NCBI GenBank assembly: GCA_028293765.1
Contig: JAQGOG010000007.1
Span: 1-64,000, forward strand
DNA: 64,000 nucleotides
Direction of reading: 5' to 3'
Source of the DNA: Gammaproteobacteria bacterium
GTDB taxonomy: Bacteria; Pseudomonadota; Gammaproteobacteria; Steroidobacterales; Steroidobacteraceae
Both the position numbers and the translations under genes were made by a program. Below are positions 1 through 9,536 of this stretch, piece by piece; position 1 is the first letter of the stretch, and every line of letters begins with the position of its first letter. The notes under the pieces are model-generated. The model searched no databases, was not told the DNA's origin, and was given only the letters and a program-made list of their open reading frames with translations.

Positions 1-1
1 C

Positions 2-163
2 TGGCGCGTTGAAGCGGCCGAGGCGCAGATGCCGCGCGGCGCCAAGGCGGTGATGGCGCAGCTGCTCATGGGTGCGCGCACGACTCCCGAGAACGCATTC
101 AAGGTGCCCCTGGCCGAGCGCACGCTCACCGCGGTGCTAGCCGAAGCGAAGGGTGACGCGTGA
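2..163 (+). CDS. Molybdenum hydroxylase FAD-binding subunit (C-terminal end, partial)
   Basis: Only the last 53 codons are in the window. The reading frame starts WRVEAAEA and ends with NAFKVPLAERTLTAVL, which matches the usual C-terminus of the FAD-binding (medium, subunit M) chain of xanthine dehydrogenase-family enzymes. That chain passes electrons between the 2Fe-2S subunit and NAD or another acceptor. Its stop overlaps the GTG start of the next gene (GTGA at 160-163), so the two are translationally coupled, as expected for S-M-L or M-L molybdenum hydroxylase operons. The family call rests on a short tail and on the neighbour. Confidence 0.75.
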   Translation, partial: WRVEAAEAQMPRGAKAVMAQLLMGARTTPENAFKVPLAERTLTAVLAEAKGDA

Positions 164-2370
164 AGTTCGACGTTCCCGCGACCACCAATCCGATCGACCA
201 GCTCAAGGTGGTCGGCCAACCGATCGATCGGATCGACGGGCCGCGAAAAACGACCGGCACCGCCCCCTACGCCTATGAGTGGCACGACGTCGCGCCCAAC
301 CCGGCTTATGGGTACGTGATCGGCTCGGCCATCCCGAAGGGCCGGATCGCTTCCATCGATTTGACCGCCGCGAGGTCTGCGCCCGGCGTGCTGGTCATCG
401 TGACGGCGAGCAATGCCGGGCGGCTCGGCAGGGCCGAGCGCAACACCGCCAAACTGCTCGGGGGCCCCGAGATCCAGCACTACCACCAGGCGATCGCGCT
501 GGTGGTGGCCGAAACGTTCGAGCAGGCGCGCGCCGCGGCGCAGCTGGTCCGCGTCGACTACATCAAGGATCGAGGATCATTCGACCTCGCCGCGGCGAAA
601 GGCTCGGCGACCAAGCCCCCGGGCATCACCACCGGCGCCGCCGATACCGCGGTGGGTGAATTTGCCGGCGCGTTCGCCGCGGCGCCGGTCCAGCTCGATT
701 CCACCTATACGACGCCGGACCAAAGCCACTCGATGATGGAGCCGCACGCTTCGATCGCGGCCTGGAGCGGGGGCAAGGTCACAGTCTGGACCTCGAACCA
801 GATGCTCGACCAGAACCGGGGTGACCTCGCGCAGACGCTTGGCATCCCGAAGGAAAATGTCCGCCTGATCTCGCCGTACATCGGGGGCGGCTTCGGCAGC
901 AAGCTGTGGGTGCGTTCCGACGCGGTGCTCGCGGCACTCGGCGCCCGTGCGGCCGGGCGGCCGGTGAAGGTGGCCCTGACGCGGCCGTTGATACCCAACA
1001 ACACGACGCATCGACCCGCCACGATCCAGCGCATCCGCATCGGCGCCACACGCGACGGCGACATCACAGCCATCGGCCATGAGTGCTGGTCCGGCAACCT
1101 GCCGGGCGGCAAGGCCGACGGCGCGGTCAACCCGACCCGCCTGCTCTATGCTGGTGCGAACCGGATGACGGCCACGCGGCTCGCGGTTCTCGATCTCGCC
1201 GAAGGCAATTCCATGCGCGCGCCGGGCGAGGCGACCGGCCTGATGGCGCTGGAGATCGCGATCGACGAAATGGCCGGGAAGCTCGCCATGGATCCCGTCG
1301 CATTCCGGATCCGCAACGACACGCAGGTCGATCCCGAGAATCCCAAGCGCCCCTTCTCGCGGCGCGCCTTTGTCCAATGCCTGCGCGTCGGTGCGGACCG
1401 CTTCGGATGGAGCAGGCGCAATCCACGGCCCGCCGGCACGCGCGAAGGGCGCTGGCTGGTCGGCAGCGGTGTCGCCGCGGCGGTACGCGGCAGCGTGGTC
1501 GAAAAGTCGGCCGCACGCGTCCGGCTCGACAATCGCGGCGTCGTGACGGTCGAGACTGACATGACAGACATCGGCACGGGCAGCTACACGATCATCGCGC
1601 AGACCGCGGCGGAGATGATGGGCGTGCCGCTCGACAAGGTCGTGGTCCGCCTTGGTGATACCGCCTTCCCGGCGTCGTGCGGTTCCGGCGGGCAATTCGG
1701 CGCCACCAACTCCACTTCGGGCGTCTTCGCGGCTTGCGGCAAGCTGCGCGAAGCCGTGGCGCGGAAGCTCGGCTTCAACGCCGCCGATACAGTGTTCGCG
1801 GACGGCCAGGTCAGCTCGGGCGCTCGCAGCGTGCCCCTCGGCAAAGCCGCGGGGGAGGGCGGCCTCACCGCGGAGGATGCCATCGAATACGGCAACCTCG
1901 ACAAGACGTACTTGGAAACGACCTTCGGCGCGCATTTCGTCGAAGTCGGCGTCGATGCCCTGACGGCGGAGATTCGCGTGCGGCGCATGCTTGCCGTCTG
2001 CGCGGCGGGCCGCATCCTGAATCCGAAGACGGCGCGCAGCCAGGTGATCGGCGCGATGACCATGGGGGTTGGCGGGGCGCTCATGGAAGCGCTCGCGGTC
2101 GACAAGCGGCTGGGTTTCTTCGTCAATCACGATCTGGCCGGCTACGAAGTGCCCGTCCACGCCGACATTCCGCACCAAGAGGTGATCTTCCTCGACGAGA
2201 CCGATCCGGTGGCGAACCCGATGAAGGCCAAGGGAATCGGGGAGCTCGGGATATGCGGCGTGGCCGCGGCCGTCGCGAACGCGATCTACAACGCGACCGG
2301 CGTGCGGGTGCGCGACTATCCGGTTACGCTCGATAAGCTTCTCGCAAAGATGCCCGATCTGACGGGCTAG
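160..2370 (+). CDS. Xanthine dehydrogenase-family molybdopterin-binding subunit (aldehyde oxidoreductase type)
   Basis: The 736-residue protein has the size and motifs of the catalytic large subunit of molybdenum hydroxylases such as PaoC/YagR. These oxidise aldehydes or N-heterocycles with water as the oxygen source. Visible landmarks are the glycine-rich GGGFGSK near residue 245, the SMRAPGE stretch near residue 350 and, near the C-terminus, KGIGELG, whose Glu is the conserved active-site base. The GTG start overlaps the stop of the FAD subunit. No signal peptide is obvious from the first residues, although PaoABC-like enzymes are often exported through another subunit. The substrate cannot be told from sequence. 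Confidence 0.9.
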   Translation: MKFDVPATTNPIDQLKVVGQPIDRIDGPRKTTGTAPYAYEWHDVAPNPAYGYVIGSAIPKGRIASIDLTAARSAPGVLVIVTASNAGRLGRAERNTAKLLGGPEIQHYHQAIALVVAETFEQARAAAQLVRVDYIKDRGSFDLAAAKGSATKPPGITTGAADTAVGEFAGAFAAAPVQLDSTYTTPDQSHSMMEPHASIAAWSGGKVTVWTSNQMLDQNRGDLAQTLGIPKENVRLISPYIGGGFGSKLWVRSDAVLAALGARAAGRPVKVALTRPLIPNNTTHRPATIQRIRIGATRDGDITAIGHECWSGNLPGGKADGAVNPTRLLYAGANRMTATRLAVLDLAEGNSMRAPGEATGLMALEIAIDEMAGKLAMDPVAFRIRNDTQVDPENPKRPFSRRAFVQCLRVGADRFGWSRRNPRPAGTREGRWLVGSGVAAAVRGSVVEKSAARVRLDNRGVVTVETDMTDIGTGSYTIIAQTAAEMMGVPLDKVVVRLGDTAFPASCGSGGQFGATNSTSGVFAACGKLREAVARKLGFNAADTVFADGQVSSGARSVPLGKAAGEGGLTAEDAIEYGNLDKTYLETTFGAHFVEVGVDALTAEIRVRRMLAVCAAGRILNPKTARSQVIGAMTMGVGGALMEALAVDKRLGFFVNHDLAGYEVPVHADIPHQEVIFLDETDPVANPMKAKGIGELGICGVAAAVANAIYNATGVRVRDYPVTLDKLLAKMPDLTG

Positions 2371-2524
2371 CGGTCCGCAGGATGTGCGGCAGGATCCCGC
2401 CCCACGCAGCAGCCGGCGCGTCCGGAATGTACCGAATCCGATCGCGGGCGATAACCCGGCCGCGAACCCATTCCAACATCATCCGCACGTCACCTCCGAG
2501 AGGCTGAAGCATCTCGGTCTTGGA

Positions 2525-3433
2525 CTAGCGGCAGCACGCGCCGGACGGGTTCCGTTCCCGCGGCCATATTGCGAGGAATTCGCGATGCGGCCGCAGGGAT
2601 TCCTCGGCGGCGCCTGCGGCGAGTTGTGAGGCGCGGAAGCCCGAGTAAACCTCGATAACGCGTACGTCCCCTTCGGTAACGCTGAAACGTACGCGCCATT
2701 CTTTTACGGAGAGTTGCATCCACTCATCGACTCGGCGGATCCGGCGATAGGGATGGGGCGTGGGACCAAGTGCGAGGGTGGCTTGGATGCGCTCGCGGAT
2801 TGCGAGCCCCGTATGAGCCTCTATCCACACCGCCTGCTCCGCGGCTAGCGCCTCAAACTGCACGACGTACGCGCGCACAGGATCGGAAGGTTGCGCAGGC
2901 GTGCCCGAGGGCGCCGCATCTTTCAGCCAGCCGGCCCCGGCGGCCGGATGCGCATCGGTATAAGCGACATAGGGCTTGAGGTCGAGCACCGGCGTGCCGT
3001 CGAGCATATCGGCGTCGCGGATGTGCAGGATCAGCCCATCCACACGCTCCAGCCGCACGACAGACATGCCGATCGGGTTGGGCCGATGCGGCGAGCGGGT
3101 CGCGAATACCCCCTTGCGGCCGGTCGTGCTTCTGGGCGGAAGGACCTTCGGGCGCCATCCCGGGTTCAGGTGAAACCAGAAGATCACCCAGATCAACTCC
3201 CAGTGCGCGAGGTCCTCGAGCGCGTGCTCGAAGTTGCGACCGGGCAGCAGCTCGATTCGGGCTGGCGTGCCGGCCGCGGCCCGCGGCTGCCGCGCGGCCT
3301 GCACTTTGGTTGCCAAGGGGCTCCGGAGAAACCCAATTGGATCGAGTGTGAGGCTAGGAGGGAAGTCAGAGCGCCGGCGCTCACACGACTCTACGATGCT
3401 CGGTTGCGCGACCCCGACCCGGTACTTCCCCAT
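2525..3433 (-). CDS. trmO: tRNA (N6-threonylcarbamoyladenosine-37 N6)-methyltransferase TrmO
   Basis: The 302-residue protein carries the whole TrmO (TsaA/YaeB) signature: LDPIGFLRSPL near the start of the domain, WVIFWFHL, GWRPKVLPPR, and the diagnostic GVFATRSPHRPNPIGMS followed by DGTPVLDLKPY. TrmO uses S-adenosylmethionine to methylate t6A37 of tRNA-Thr. The protein is longer than the E. coli enzyme (about 235 residues). About 30 extra residues precede the core, and no better in-frame start is visible between the ATG and the domain. It is convergent with the molybdenum hydroxylase gene and stands alone. Confidence 0.92.
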   Translation of the reverse strand: MGKYRVGVAQPSIVESCERRRSDFPPSLTLDPIGFLRSPLATKVQAARQPRAAAGTPARIELLPGRNFEHALEDLAHWELIWVIFWFHLNPGWRPKVLPPRSTTGRKGVFATRSPHRPNPIGMSVVRLERVDGLILHIRDADMLDGTPVLDLKPYVAYTDAHPAAGAGWLKDAAPSGTPAQPSDPVRAYVVQFEALAAEQAVWIEAHTGLAIRERIQATLALGPTPHPYRRIRRVDEWMQLSVKEWRVRFSVTEGDVRVIEVYSGFRASQLAAGAAEESLRPHREFLAIWPRERNPSGACCR

Positions 3434-3689
3434 GTTCGCAATCCCGACTGTTCTCCGGTGGCCACCGGCGCCTCAGTATATCGCCGCAGCTGCACCGCTG
3501 CTGAGTGTGGTGCGGCGCATCAGGACACCCGCGCCAGTGCGTGACCTACGGCGCAAACTCTGCATGATTGCGTGATCTCAAGAGGAAATACGACCCGACG
3601 AATCTGTCTCGTCAGAACTCAAACATCAGACTCAGTTAGGCGACATGTACGACGGTCATCGGCGAGGGCGCACGTGTACGTCGCGCCGA

Positions 3690-5834
3690 TCAGTCGGTCG
3701 GCGCCTCGTCGATCAACATTGCCAGCACGGTCTCGTCCACCGGTTTGGTGAGGTGGTGGTCGAAGCCTGCCCTCTGCGCTTGGCGCTTGTCATCTTCCTG
3801 GCCGTAGCCCGTCACAGCGACGAGGAGTGTGTCGGCGAGCGCGGGGTCGGCGCGGATCTCCCGCGCGATGTCGTAACCGCACTTGCCCGGCAGGTTGATG
3901 TCGAGCAGCACGACCTGCGGCCGCAGGGCACGGGCTGTGGCGATGACGGCGACACCGTCGTGGACGGCCTGCACGTCGTGGCCCATTGCGTTGAGTAGGC
4001 TCGTCATGGCCGTCGCGAATGCCTTGTTGTCGTCCACGAGCAAGATACGGCGGCTGCGGGCGGGACCTCGCCCGCATCCTGCTGCTGGCGACAGGCGCTC
4101 GTGCCTGGGCCGCGCTAGTCCTTTTGATGACTTGGGCAACGCATCAACCAGTGGCAACCGCACCACGAACTCGCTGCCGCGGCCCGGTCCGTCGCTGAAG
4201 GCCTCCAGCGAGCCCTTGTGCATATCGACTAGCCGCCGTGACAGTGTGAGGCCAATGCCGAGGCCGCCCTCAGCGTGATCCCGCGAGCGCTCGATGCGGT
4301 TGAAGAGGTCGAAGATGCGCGGGAGGTCTGCGGGAGCGATGCCCATGCCACTGTCCAAGATCCGCACGACCGCCTGGCCTCCAGTCATCCCGGCAGTGAG
4401 ACGGATTGTTCCCGCTGTGGGGGTGTACTTGGCGGCATTGGCTAAAAGGTTCGAGAGAACCTGCACCAGGCGCACGGCATCGCCGCGGACCCGGACCGGT
4501 TTGCGCGGAAGGTCGAACTGCAGTCGGTGCTTGCGTTCTTCAAACAGCGGCCGGGTGGATTCGAGGGCGCGCTTGACGACTTTTCGCAGGTCGAGAGCCT
4601 CGTGACGCAGGACGACCCGTCCAGTCGTGATGCGAGACACGTCGAGCAGGTCGTCGACCAGCCGTGAGAGCTGTCCGACCTCATGCTCGATCAGATCGCG
4701 GGTCTGCTCCGATTCGAGCGCCGACGAGGCACGGCGGCGCAGCAGCCGCGACCCGGCCATGATGGAGGCGAGCGGATTGCGCAGCTCGTGCGCGAGCACC
4801 GCCAGGAACTCGTCCTTGCGTCGATCGGCCTCTTCCAGCGCCTTTTTCGCAAGTCGCAGCTCCTCCTGCGAGTGCGTCCGCTCGATCCAGTCGGTGGCCT
4901 GGCGTACCAGTACGTCAAGGAGGTGGAGGTCCCGGTCGGCGGGAACTCGCGGCGTGCGGTACTGGGTGGACAGTACGCCGAGCAACTGGCCGGAGTGGCT
5001 CACCAGGGGCGTGGCCTGCACAGCCAGAACGCCGGCGGTTAGCATCACGTCCAGTGTCGGCGTGCCCATCAAGACCGGACTCGTGGTGACGTCGCCGATC
5101 ACCACCCGCGCGCCGCTTTTCATGGCACGCCCGCAGGCGGTTCGACAGTCATGGACGGCGTTGAAGAACTCGAGGAAGGGGCTGTCGAACCCGCGGCTGG
5201 CCACGATTTTAAGCGCGCCCGAGCCGCGATCGAGCAGTTGGATGATGCCCATGTCGGCGCCGGTGATAGCAATCGCTGCGTCCACGATCTCCAGGAGAGG
5301 AGGATCTGCGGCGACATCCTGTACCAGCCGGGTGCTCACTTCCTGGAGACTCTTCATGAGGACCAGATCCGCGGCCAGCCGTTTCTCGCTCGCGATCAGC
5401 GCCTCCTCGGCCCGCTTGCGCTCGGTCACGTCGGAAAAAAATATCGAGATACCGTCGGCCGACGGGTAGATGCGGTTCTCATACCAGCGGTTCCGCGGCG
5501 GATAGAAGTAGTCGAACCGTACCGTTTCGCGTTGGGTGACGGCGCGCCGCAGTTCAGCCTCGAAGCGCGTGCCGATGGTGTCGGGATAGAGATCCCAGAT
5601 CCTCCGGCCCAGGATCTTGTTTCGGCGCATGCCCATGCTTTCACAAGCCTGGTTGTTGAGCGCCGTGTAGGCCCAGTCGCGGTCGAGCGCGATGAAGCCG
5701 TCACTGATACTTTCGAGCACGGTTGCGAGGCGCTGCTTCGCCGCGTTAGCGTCGGCCAGCAACGCCTGCTCACGGCGGGATGCGGCCTTGTTAGAGAGCG
5801 ATTTCACTCGTGAACGGATGGAGGCGGGGGTCAT
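3690..5834 (-). CDS. Hybrid sensor histidine kinase: PAS, GAF, HisKA, HATPase and receiver domains
   Basis: I chose the ATG that begins MTPASIRS because AAGGG lies just upstream. The frame stays open to 5921 and would allow a longer protein starting there. Domain order: a short N-terminal helix, a PAS domain (about residues 35-150, ending in FFSDVTERK), a GAF domain (about 170-315), a HisKA H-box with FLAVLAHELRNPLAS (His near 349), a HATPase_c domain with the N-box NLLANAAKYT and G-box GIGLTLSRR, and a C-terminal receiver with VDDNK, the acceptor Asp in LLDINLPG and the Lys in LTKP. No membrane segment is seen, so a cytosolic sensor is likely. No output partner or target operon lies next to it. 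Confidence 0.9.
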   Translation of the reverse strand: MTPASIRSRVKSLSNKAASRREQALLADANAAKQRLATVLESISDGFIALDRDWAYTALNNQACESMGMRRNKILGRRIWDLYPDTIGTRFEAELRRAVTQRETVRFDYFYPPRNRWYENRIYPSADGISIFFSDVTERKRAEEALIASEKRLAADLVLMKSLQEVSTRLVQDVAADPPLLEIVDAAIAITGADMGIIQLLDRGSGALKIVASRGFDSPFLEFFNAVHDCRTACGRAMKSGARVVIGDVTTSPVLMGTPTLDVMLTAGVLAVQATPLVSHSGQLLGVLSTQYRTPRVPADRDLHLLDVLVRQATDWIERTHSQEELRLAKKALEEADRRKDEFLAVLAHELRNPLASIMAGSRLLRRRASSALESEQTRDLIEHEVGQLSRLVDDLLDVSRITTGRVVLRHEALDLRKVVKRALESTRPLFEERKHRLQFDLPRKPVRVRGDAVRLVQVLSNLLANAAKYTPTAGTIRLTAGMTGGQAVVRILDSGMGIAPADLPRIFDLFNRIERSRDHAEGGLGIGLTLSRRLVDMHKGSLEAFSDGPGRGSEFVVRLPLVDALPKSSKGLARPRHERLSPAAGCGRGPARSRRILLVDDNKAFATAMTSLLNAMGHDVQAVHDGVAVIATARALRPQVVLLDINLPGKCGYDIAREIRADPALADTLLVAVTGYGQEDDKRQAQRAGFDHHLTKPVDETVLAMLIDEAPTD

Positions 5835-6160
5835 ACCACCCTTCTCTTTGTTGGGGTCGCCCATGTCTCGTTCGTCGCTTCTTCTACCTGTCTCTGTGCT
5901 CCGATCGATGGCACAGAGCAATCATTTCAGAGCTGTCATCTCCTTTGAGTCAAGAAGCCACGCATTAAAGAATGCGGTTGCGCCGTCAAATCCTTCCGCC
6001 CGATACACGGGGCGGGGTTTCTCTCATTGAGGCGCTGACACCATCAGTGCATGGCAGTATACGCTCAGCCGCCAAGATGTTCGGGACCGCCAAGCGTCGA
6101 CCGGCCGCGGGCAGGGGATTGCTGCTTCGCACAATGGCCGACGCAGGTGGGCCCCTCGCA

Positions 6161-6177
6161 CGGCAGTAGCGCTGCCG
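6161..6177 (-). terminator. Hairpin just downstream of serA
   Basis: A perfect 6-bp stem (CGGCAG/CTGCCG) with a 5-base loop lies 9 bases beyond the serA stop. No U-tract follows, so it may be a transcript 3'-end hairpin or may have no role. Confidence 0.25.
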
Positions 6178-6185
6178 CCCGCGCT

Positions 6186-7760
6186 CTAAAATCTAAGCAC
6201 CTTCACATAGCGCACCTGAGGCAATGCACGCAGCTTGTGCTGAATGGCCTCGGGCACGACCTGATCCACGCCAACGATGGCGATGGCATCCTGCCCTGCG
6301 GCCTGGCGGCCGAGGTTGAAGGTCGCGATATTGATGTTGGCTTCAGCCAGCATCGTGCCCAGTGCGCCGATGAAGCCGGGCTTGTCCGAGTTGTTGACGA
6401 ACAGCATGACCGGATGGAAGTCCGCCTCCAGCGCCATGCCTTTGACTTCGACGATCTTCGCGGCCCCGGCGTTGACCACGCCGGCCAGCGTCCGCCAGCG
6501 GCCCCCGGTGAGGACTCTGATCCGAATGAGCGATCCATAGATTGGGGAAGTGTCCCGTTTGGACTCGGTCAGCGGCGTGCCCTTCTGCTTGAGGACGGCG
6601 GGCGCGGACACCATGTTCACATCGGGCAGCAGCGGCCGCATGAGAGAGGCCAACGCCGTCGCTGTAAGCGGTTGCGTGTTGAGGTGCGCAACCTCTCCCT
6701 CGTATTCGATCTCGATGGCCTCGAGGCCCTCGTCCGCGATCTGGCCGGCGAAACTAGCCAGCTTGTCGATGAGCCTGCTGAAGGGCTTCAGGCGCGGCGC
6801 CTCTTCGGCACTGATCGAGGCCATGTTGAGCGCGTTGGTGACCGCGCCGGCCAACAGATAATCCGACATCTGCTCTGCCACCTGCAGCGCGACGTTTTCC
6901 TGCGCCTCGTTCGTGCTTGCGCCGAGGTGCGGGGTGGCAACGAAATTGGGCGCGCCGAACAGCGCGTTCTCCTTGGCAGGCTCAGTCACAAATACATCGA
7001 AGCCCGCGGCTGCGACGTGCCCGCTTTCGAGGGCGGCGCGCAGTGCAACCTCGTCGACGAGGCCCCCGCGCGCGGCGTTGACGATGATGACGCCTTTGCG
7101 GGTCTTTGCAATGGCATCGGCCGAGAGCACGTTGCGCGTCTTGTCGGTCAGCGGTGTATGGAGCGAGATGACCTCGGCGCGCGCCAGGAGATCCTCCAGC
7201 TCGACTTTTTCCACTCCGAGCTTGATCGCGCGCTCCGGAGACAGAAACGGATCGTATGCGATCACCTTCATTTTGAGCGCCAGCGCACGCTCCGCGACCA
7301 GAGCGCCGATGTTGCCGCAACCGATCAGGCCCAGCGTCTTGGCGTACAGCTCCACTCCCATGAAGCGGTTCTTCTCCCACTTTCCCGCCTGGGTGGACAC
7401 GTCTGCCGCGCCGATCTGGCGAGCCGCGGCGAACAACAGGGCGATGGCGTGCTCGGCAGTGGTGATCGAGTTTCCGAAAGGCGTATTCATGACGACGATG
7501 CCGCGCGCGGTAGCCGCCGGAATGTCGATGTTGTCGACGCCGATGCCGGCACGACCGATGACTTTGAGGTTTTTCGCGGCCGCAATGACGTCTTTGTCCG
7601 CTTTGGTGGCGGAACGCACCGCCAGGCCATCGTAGCCGGCGATGATCTTGATCAGGTCGGCCTTCTTGAGGCCGACGTTGATGTCCACCTCCACGCCTCG
7701 GCTGCGGAAGATATCGAGCGCTCGGGGACTCAACTCGTCGGCGATGAGAATTTTAGGCAT
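6186..7760 (-). CDS. serA: D-3-phosphoglycerate dehydrogenase
   Basis: The 524-residue protein is a long (type I) PGDH. It oxidises 3-phosphoglycerate to 3-phosphohydroxypyruvate in the first committed step of serine synthesis. The Rossmann motif is GLIGCGNIGALVAERA (about residues 146-161). The active-site Arg region is NAARGGLVDE, and the His lies in ATPHLGAST. An intervening (ASB) domain and a C-terminal ACT domain (about 450-524) are present, so serine feedback is plausible. It sits 9 bp after serC, in the order serC-serA, consistent with a serine operon. Confidence 0.96.
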   Translation of the reverse strand: MPKILIADELSPRALDIFRSRGVEVDINVGLKKADLIKIIAGYDGLAVRSATKADKDVIAAAKNLKVIGRAGIGVDNIDIPAATARGIVVMNTPFGNSITTAEHAIALLFAAARQIGAADVSTQAGKWEKNRFMGVELYAKTLGLIGCGNIGALVAERALALKMKVIAYDPFLSPERAIKLGVEKVELEDLLARAEVISLHTPLTDKTRNVLSADAIAKTRKGVIIVNAARGGLVDEVALRAALESGHVAAAGFDVFVTEPAKENALFGAPNFVATPHLGASTNEAQENVALQVAEQMSDYLLAGAVTNALNMASISAEEAPRLKPFSRLIDKLASFAGQIADEGLEAIEIEYEGEVAHLNTQPLTATALASLMRPLLPDVNMVSAPAVLKQKGTPLTESKRDTSPIYGSLIRIRVLTGGRWRTLAGVVNAGAAKIVEVKGMALEADFHPVMLFVNNSDKPGFIGALGTMLAEANINIATFNLGRQAAGQDAIAIVGVDQVVPEAIQHKLRALPQVRYVKVLRF

Positions 7761-7769
7761 GGTGGATTC

Positions 7770-8951
7770 TTATGCGGCGTTCTTGAGTTGCGCGACACAG
7801 TTGGCAAAGGCCCAGTCGAGCCACGGCGTCAGTGCTCGCAGATCGCCTGGCTCGATCGTGGCACCGCACCAGATGCGCAGACCGGGCGGCGCCGATCGAT
7901 ACGATGCCGCATCGAGAGCCACTCCTTCCTTTTCCAGGATCGCGGCGAGGTTTTTCGCGAACTCGGCCTGGCCGGCCTGGGGCAACGAAGTCACTCGCGT
8001 ATCGACCACCTGCAGGCAAACGCCGGTATTGCTCCGAGTCGCGGCATCGGGAGCCAGAAAGTCCACCCACGGCGTCCGTGTCACCCATTCGGTCAGCACT
8101 GCGGTATTGGTATTCGCACGCGCTTGCAGTGCCGCTAGTCCGCCAATGCTGTCCGCCCATTTGAGCGCGTCAAGATAGTCCTCGGTCGCGAGCAGCGAGG
8201 GCGTGTTGATGGTTGCACCCTCGAACAGCTCCTGATCGAGTTTGCCTTTTTTGGTCATGCGGAAAATCTTCGGCAACGGCCGCTCCGGCGTATAGCTCTC
8301 CAAACGAGCCACGGCGCGGGGGGAAAGAATCAACATGCCGTGGGCCGCTTCACCGCCCAGCACTTTCTGCCAGGAGAAGGTCACGACGTCGCACCTGGAC
8401 CACTCGATGGGCTGGGCGAATGCCCCGCTGGTGGCATCGTTGATCGTGATGCCCTCGCGGTCCGCGGGGATCCAGTCGAAGTTCGGGATCTTCGCGCCCG
8501 AGGTCGTGCCATTCTGCGTGAAAACGAGGTCCGCGGATTTGCGCGCCAGAGACAGGTCCGGTAGCGCTCCGTAAGGGCGGCCGACATGAATACGGCAATC
8601 TTCGAGCTTCAATTGCTCGACGGCATCGGTCACCCATTCCTCGCCAAAACTCTCCCAGGCGAAGACATCGACCGCGCGCGGTCCCAGCATGGACCACAGG
8701 ACCATTTCCACCGCGCCGGTATCGGACGCTGGCACGATCGCGATCTTGAAATCGGCGGGCACGCCCAGGAGTGCGCGCGTGCGGTCGATCGCTTCTTTGA
8801 GCTTGGCTTTCCCGGGTTTGGAACGGTGCGAGCGGCCGAGCAGGGCACCCTCGAGTGCCTGCAGAGTCCAGCCCGGACGTTTCCTGGTCGGACCCGATGA
8901 GAATCGGGCATCAGCCGGGCGGAGCGCCGGCATCGGTGTGCGTGTCGTCAA
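7770..8951 (-). CDS. serC: Phosphoserine aminotransferase
   Basis: The 393-residue class V aminotransferase converts 3-phosphohydroxypyruvate and glutamate to phosphoserine and 2-oxoglutarate. The PLP-binding Lys lies in VTFSWQKVLGGEAAHG (near residue 193). The N-terminal FSSGPTRKRPGW and GRSHRSKPGKAKL segments are typical of the alphaproteobacterial/archaeal SerC subtype rather than the E. coli type. It is the first gene of the serC-serA pair and is divergent from the IclR gene, with about 585 bp between the start codons. Confidence 0.95.
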   Translation of the reverse strand: MTTRTPMPALRPADARFSSGPTRKRPGWTLQALEGALLGRSHRSKPGKAKLKEAIDRTRALLGVPADFKIAIVPASDTGAVEMVLWSMLGPRAVDVFAWESFGEEWVTDAVEQLKLEDCRIHVGRPYGALPDLSLARKSADLVFTQNGTTSGAKIPNFDWIPADREGITINDATSGAFAQPIEWSRCDVVTFSWQKVLGGEAAHGMLILSPRAVARLESYTPERPLPKIFRMTKKGKLDQELFEGATINTPSLLATEDYLDALKWADSIGGLAALQARANTNTAVLTEWVTRTPWVDFLAPDAATRSNTGVCLQVVDTRVTSLPQAGQAEFAKNLAAILEKEGVALDAASYRSAPPGLRIWCGATIEPGDLRALTPWLDWAFANCVAQLKNAA

Positions 8952-9107
8952 GTTGTACTCCCATCCTTACAGATGAGCGTCCGCCGTTGGGAGCGGATGG
9001 CCCGCCGCGAAGGATAAAGATACTGCTCGATCTGTCAAGAGTCAGCTGCGCAGACTGCGAACAGTGCGCGGCGCGCACTTGATGCAACACCGGTGCGTAC
9101 TTGCCGC

Positions 9108-9175
9108 TTGACGCGCCGCGCTTGCAGTGCTTATCCTGGGTCCGCATATAGGAACATGGTTCCGTATAAGCGAAC
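9108..9175 (+). promoter_or_regulatory. Promoter and 37-bp double operator, copy A (upstream of the IclR gene)
   Basis: A sigma-70-like promoter, TTGACG (9108-9113), 17 bp and TTATCC (9131-9136), is followed at 9139-9175 by two 17-bp near-palindromes, GGTCCGCATATAGGAAC and GTTCCGTATAAGCGAAC, whose starts are 20 bp apart. The same architecture occurs three more times in the window. An operator lying over the start site suggests repression. The position implies autoregulation of the IclR gene, although the leader would be about 390 bases long. Confidence 0.75.
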
Positions 9176-9536
9176 TGCGTCCACCCGTTATACGCCACGG
9201 CCCTGCGTAACCAACATAACGACCTCCGGCTTTACCCATGTCACGCAGGAGCATCTGAGCGGCGCGGCGCCTACAGTCATCTCCAGGCCAACCGCGGACA
9301 TCTGGCTTGAAGCGGCGACGAAGTTCCAGGGCGTTCAACGGCGGGAGGGAGCTCTTCGAGGCGGGGATCCCGCATCTGGCGCTGGGAAATTTGTTACTAT
9401 TGCACCGGCGGTCCACAGCAGGACCGCTTGCGATTAACATCCGACGGCATCGGCTGTGCTTGCGCGCCGCACGCGAGCGCAGGGCAGATTGCCGCAATCA
9501 GCAGGCATTTTCCACATCCGGGAGACATTGGCCGAC
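9176..9536 (+). other. Long leader between operator A and the IclR gene
   Basis: I recognise no gene here. The open frames on either strand have Arg/Ala-rich shadow composition and no ribosome site. It may be a 5' leader, or a second promoter closer to the IclR gene may lie within it. Confidence 0.4.

Noticed and set aside
577-2178. 533-codon open frame on the minus strand across the molybdopterin subunit gene
   Set aside because: Shadow frame of a high-GC gene. Its composition (Arg, Ala, His, Gly) is typical of antisense frames and it carries no recognisable domain, while the opposite strand encodes a clear family member.
6051-8138. 695-codon plus-strand frame across serA
   Set aside because: It is antisense to an unambiguous serA and part of serC; no family motifs and no ribosome site.
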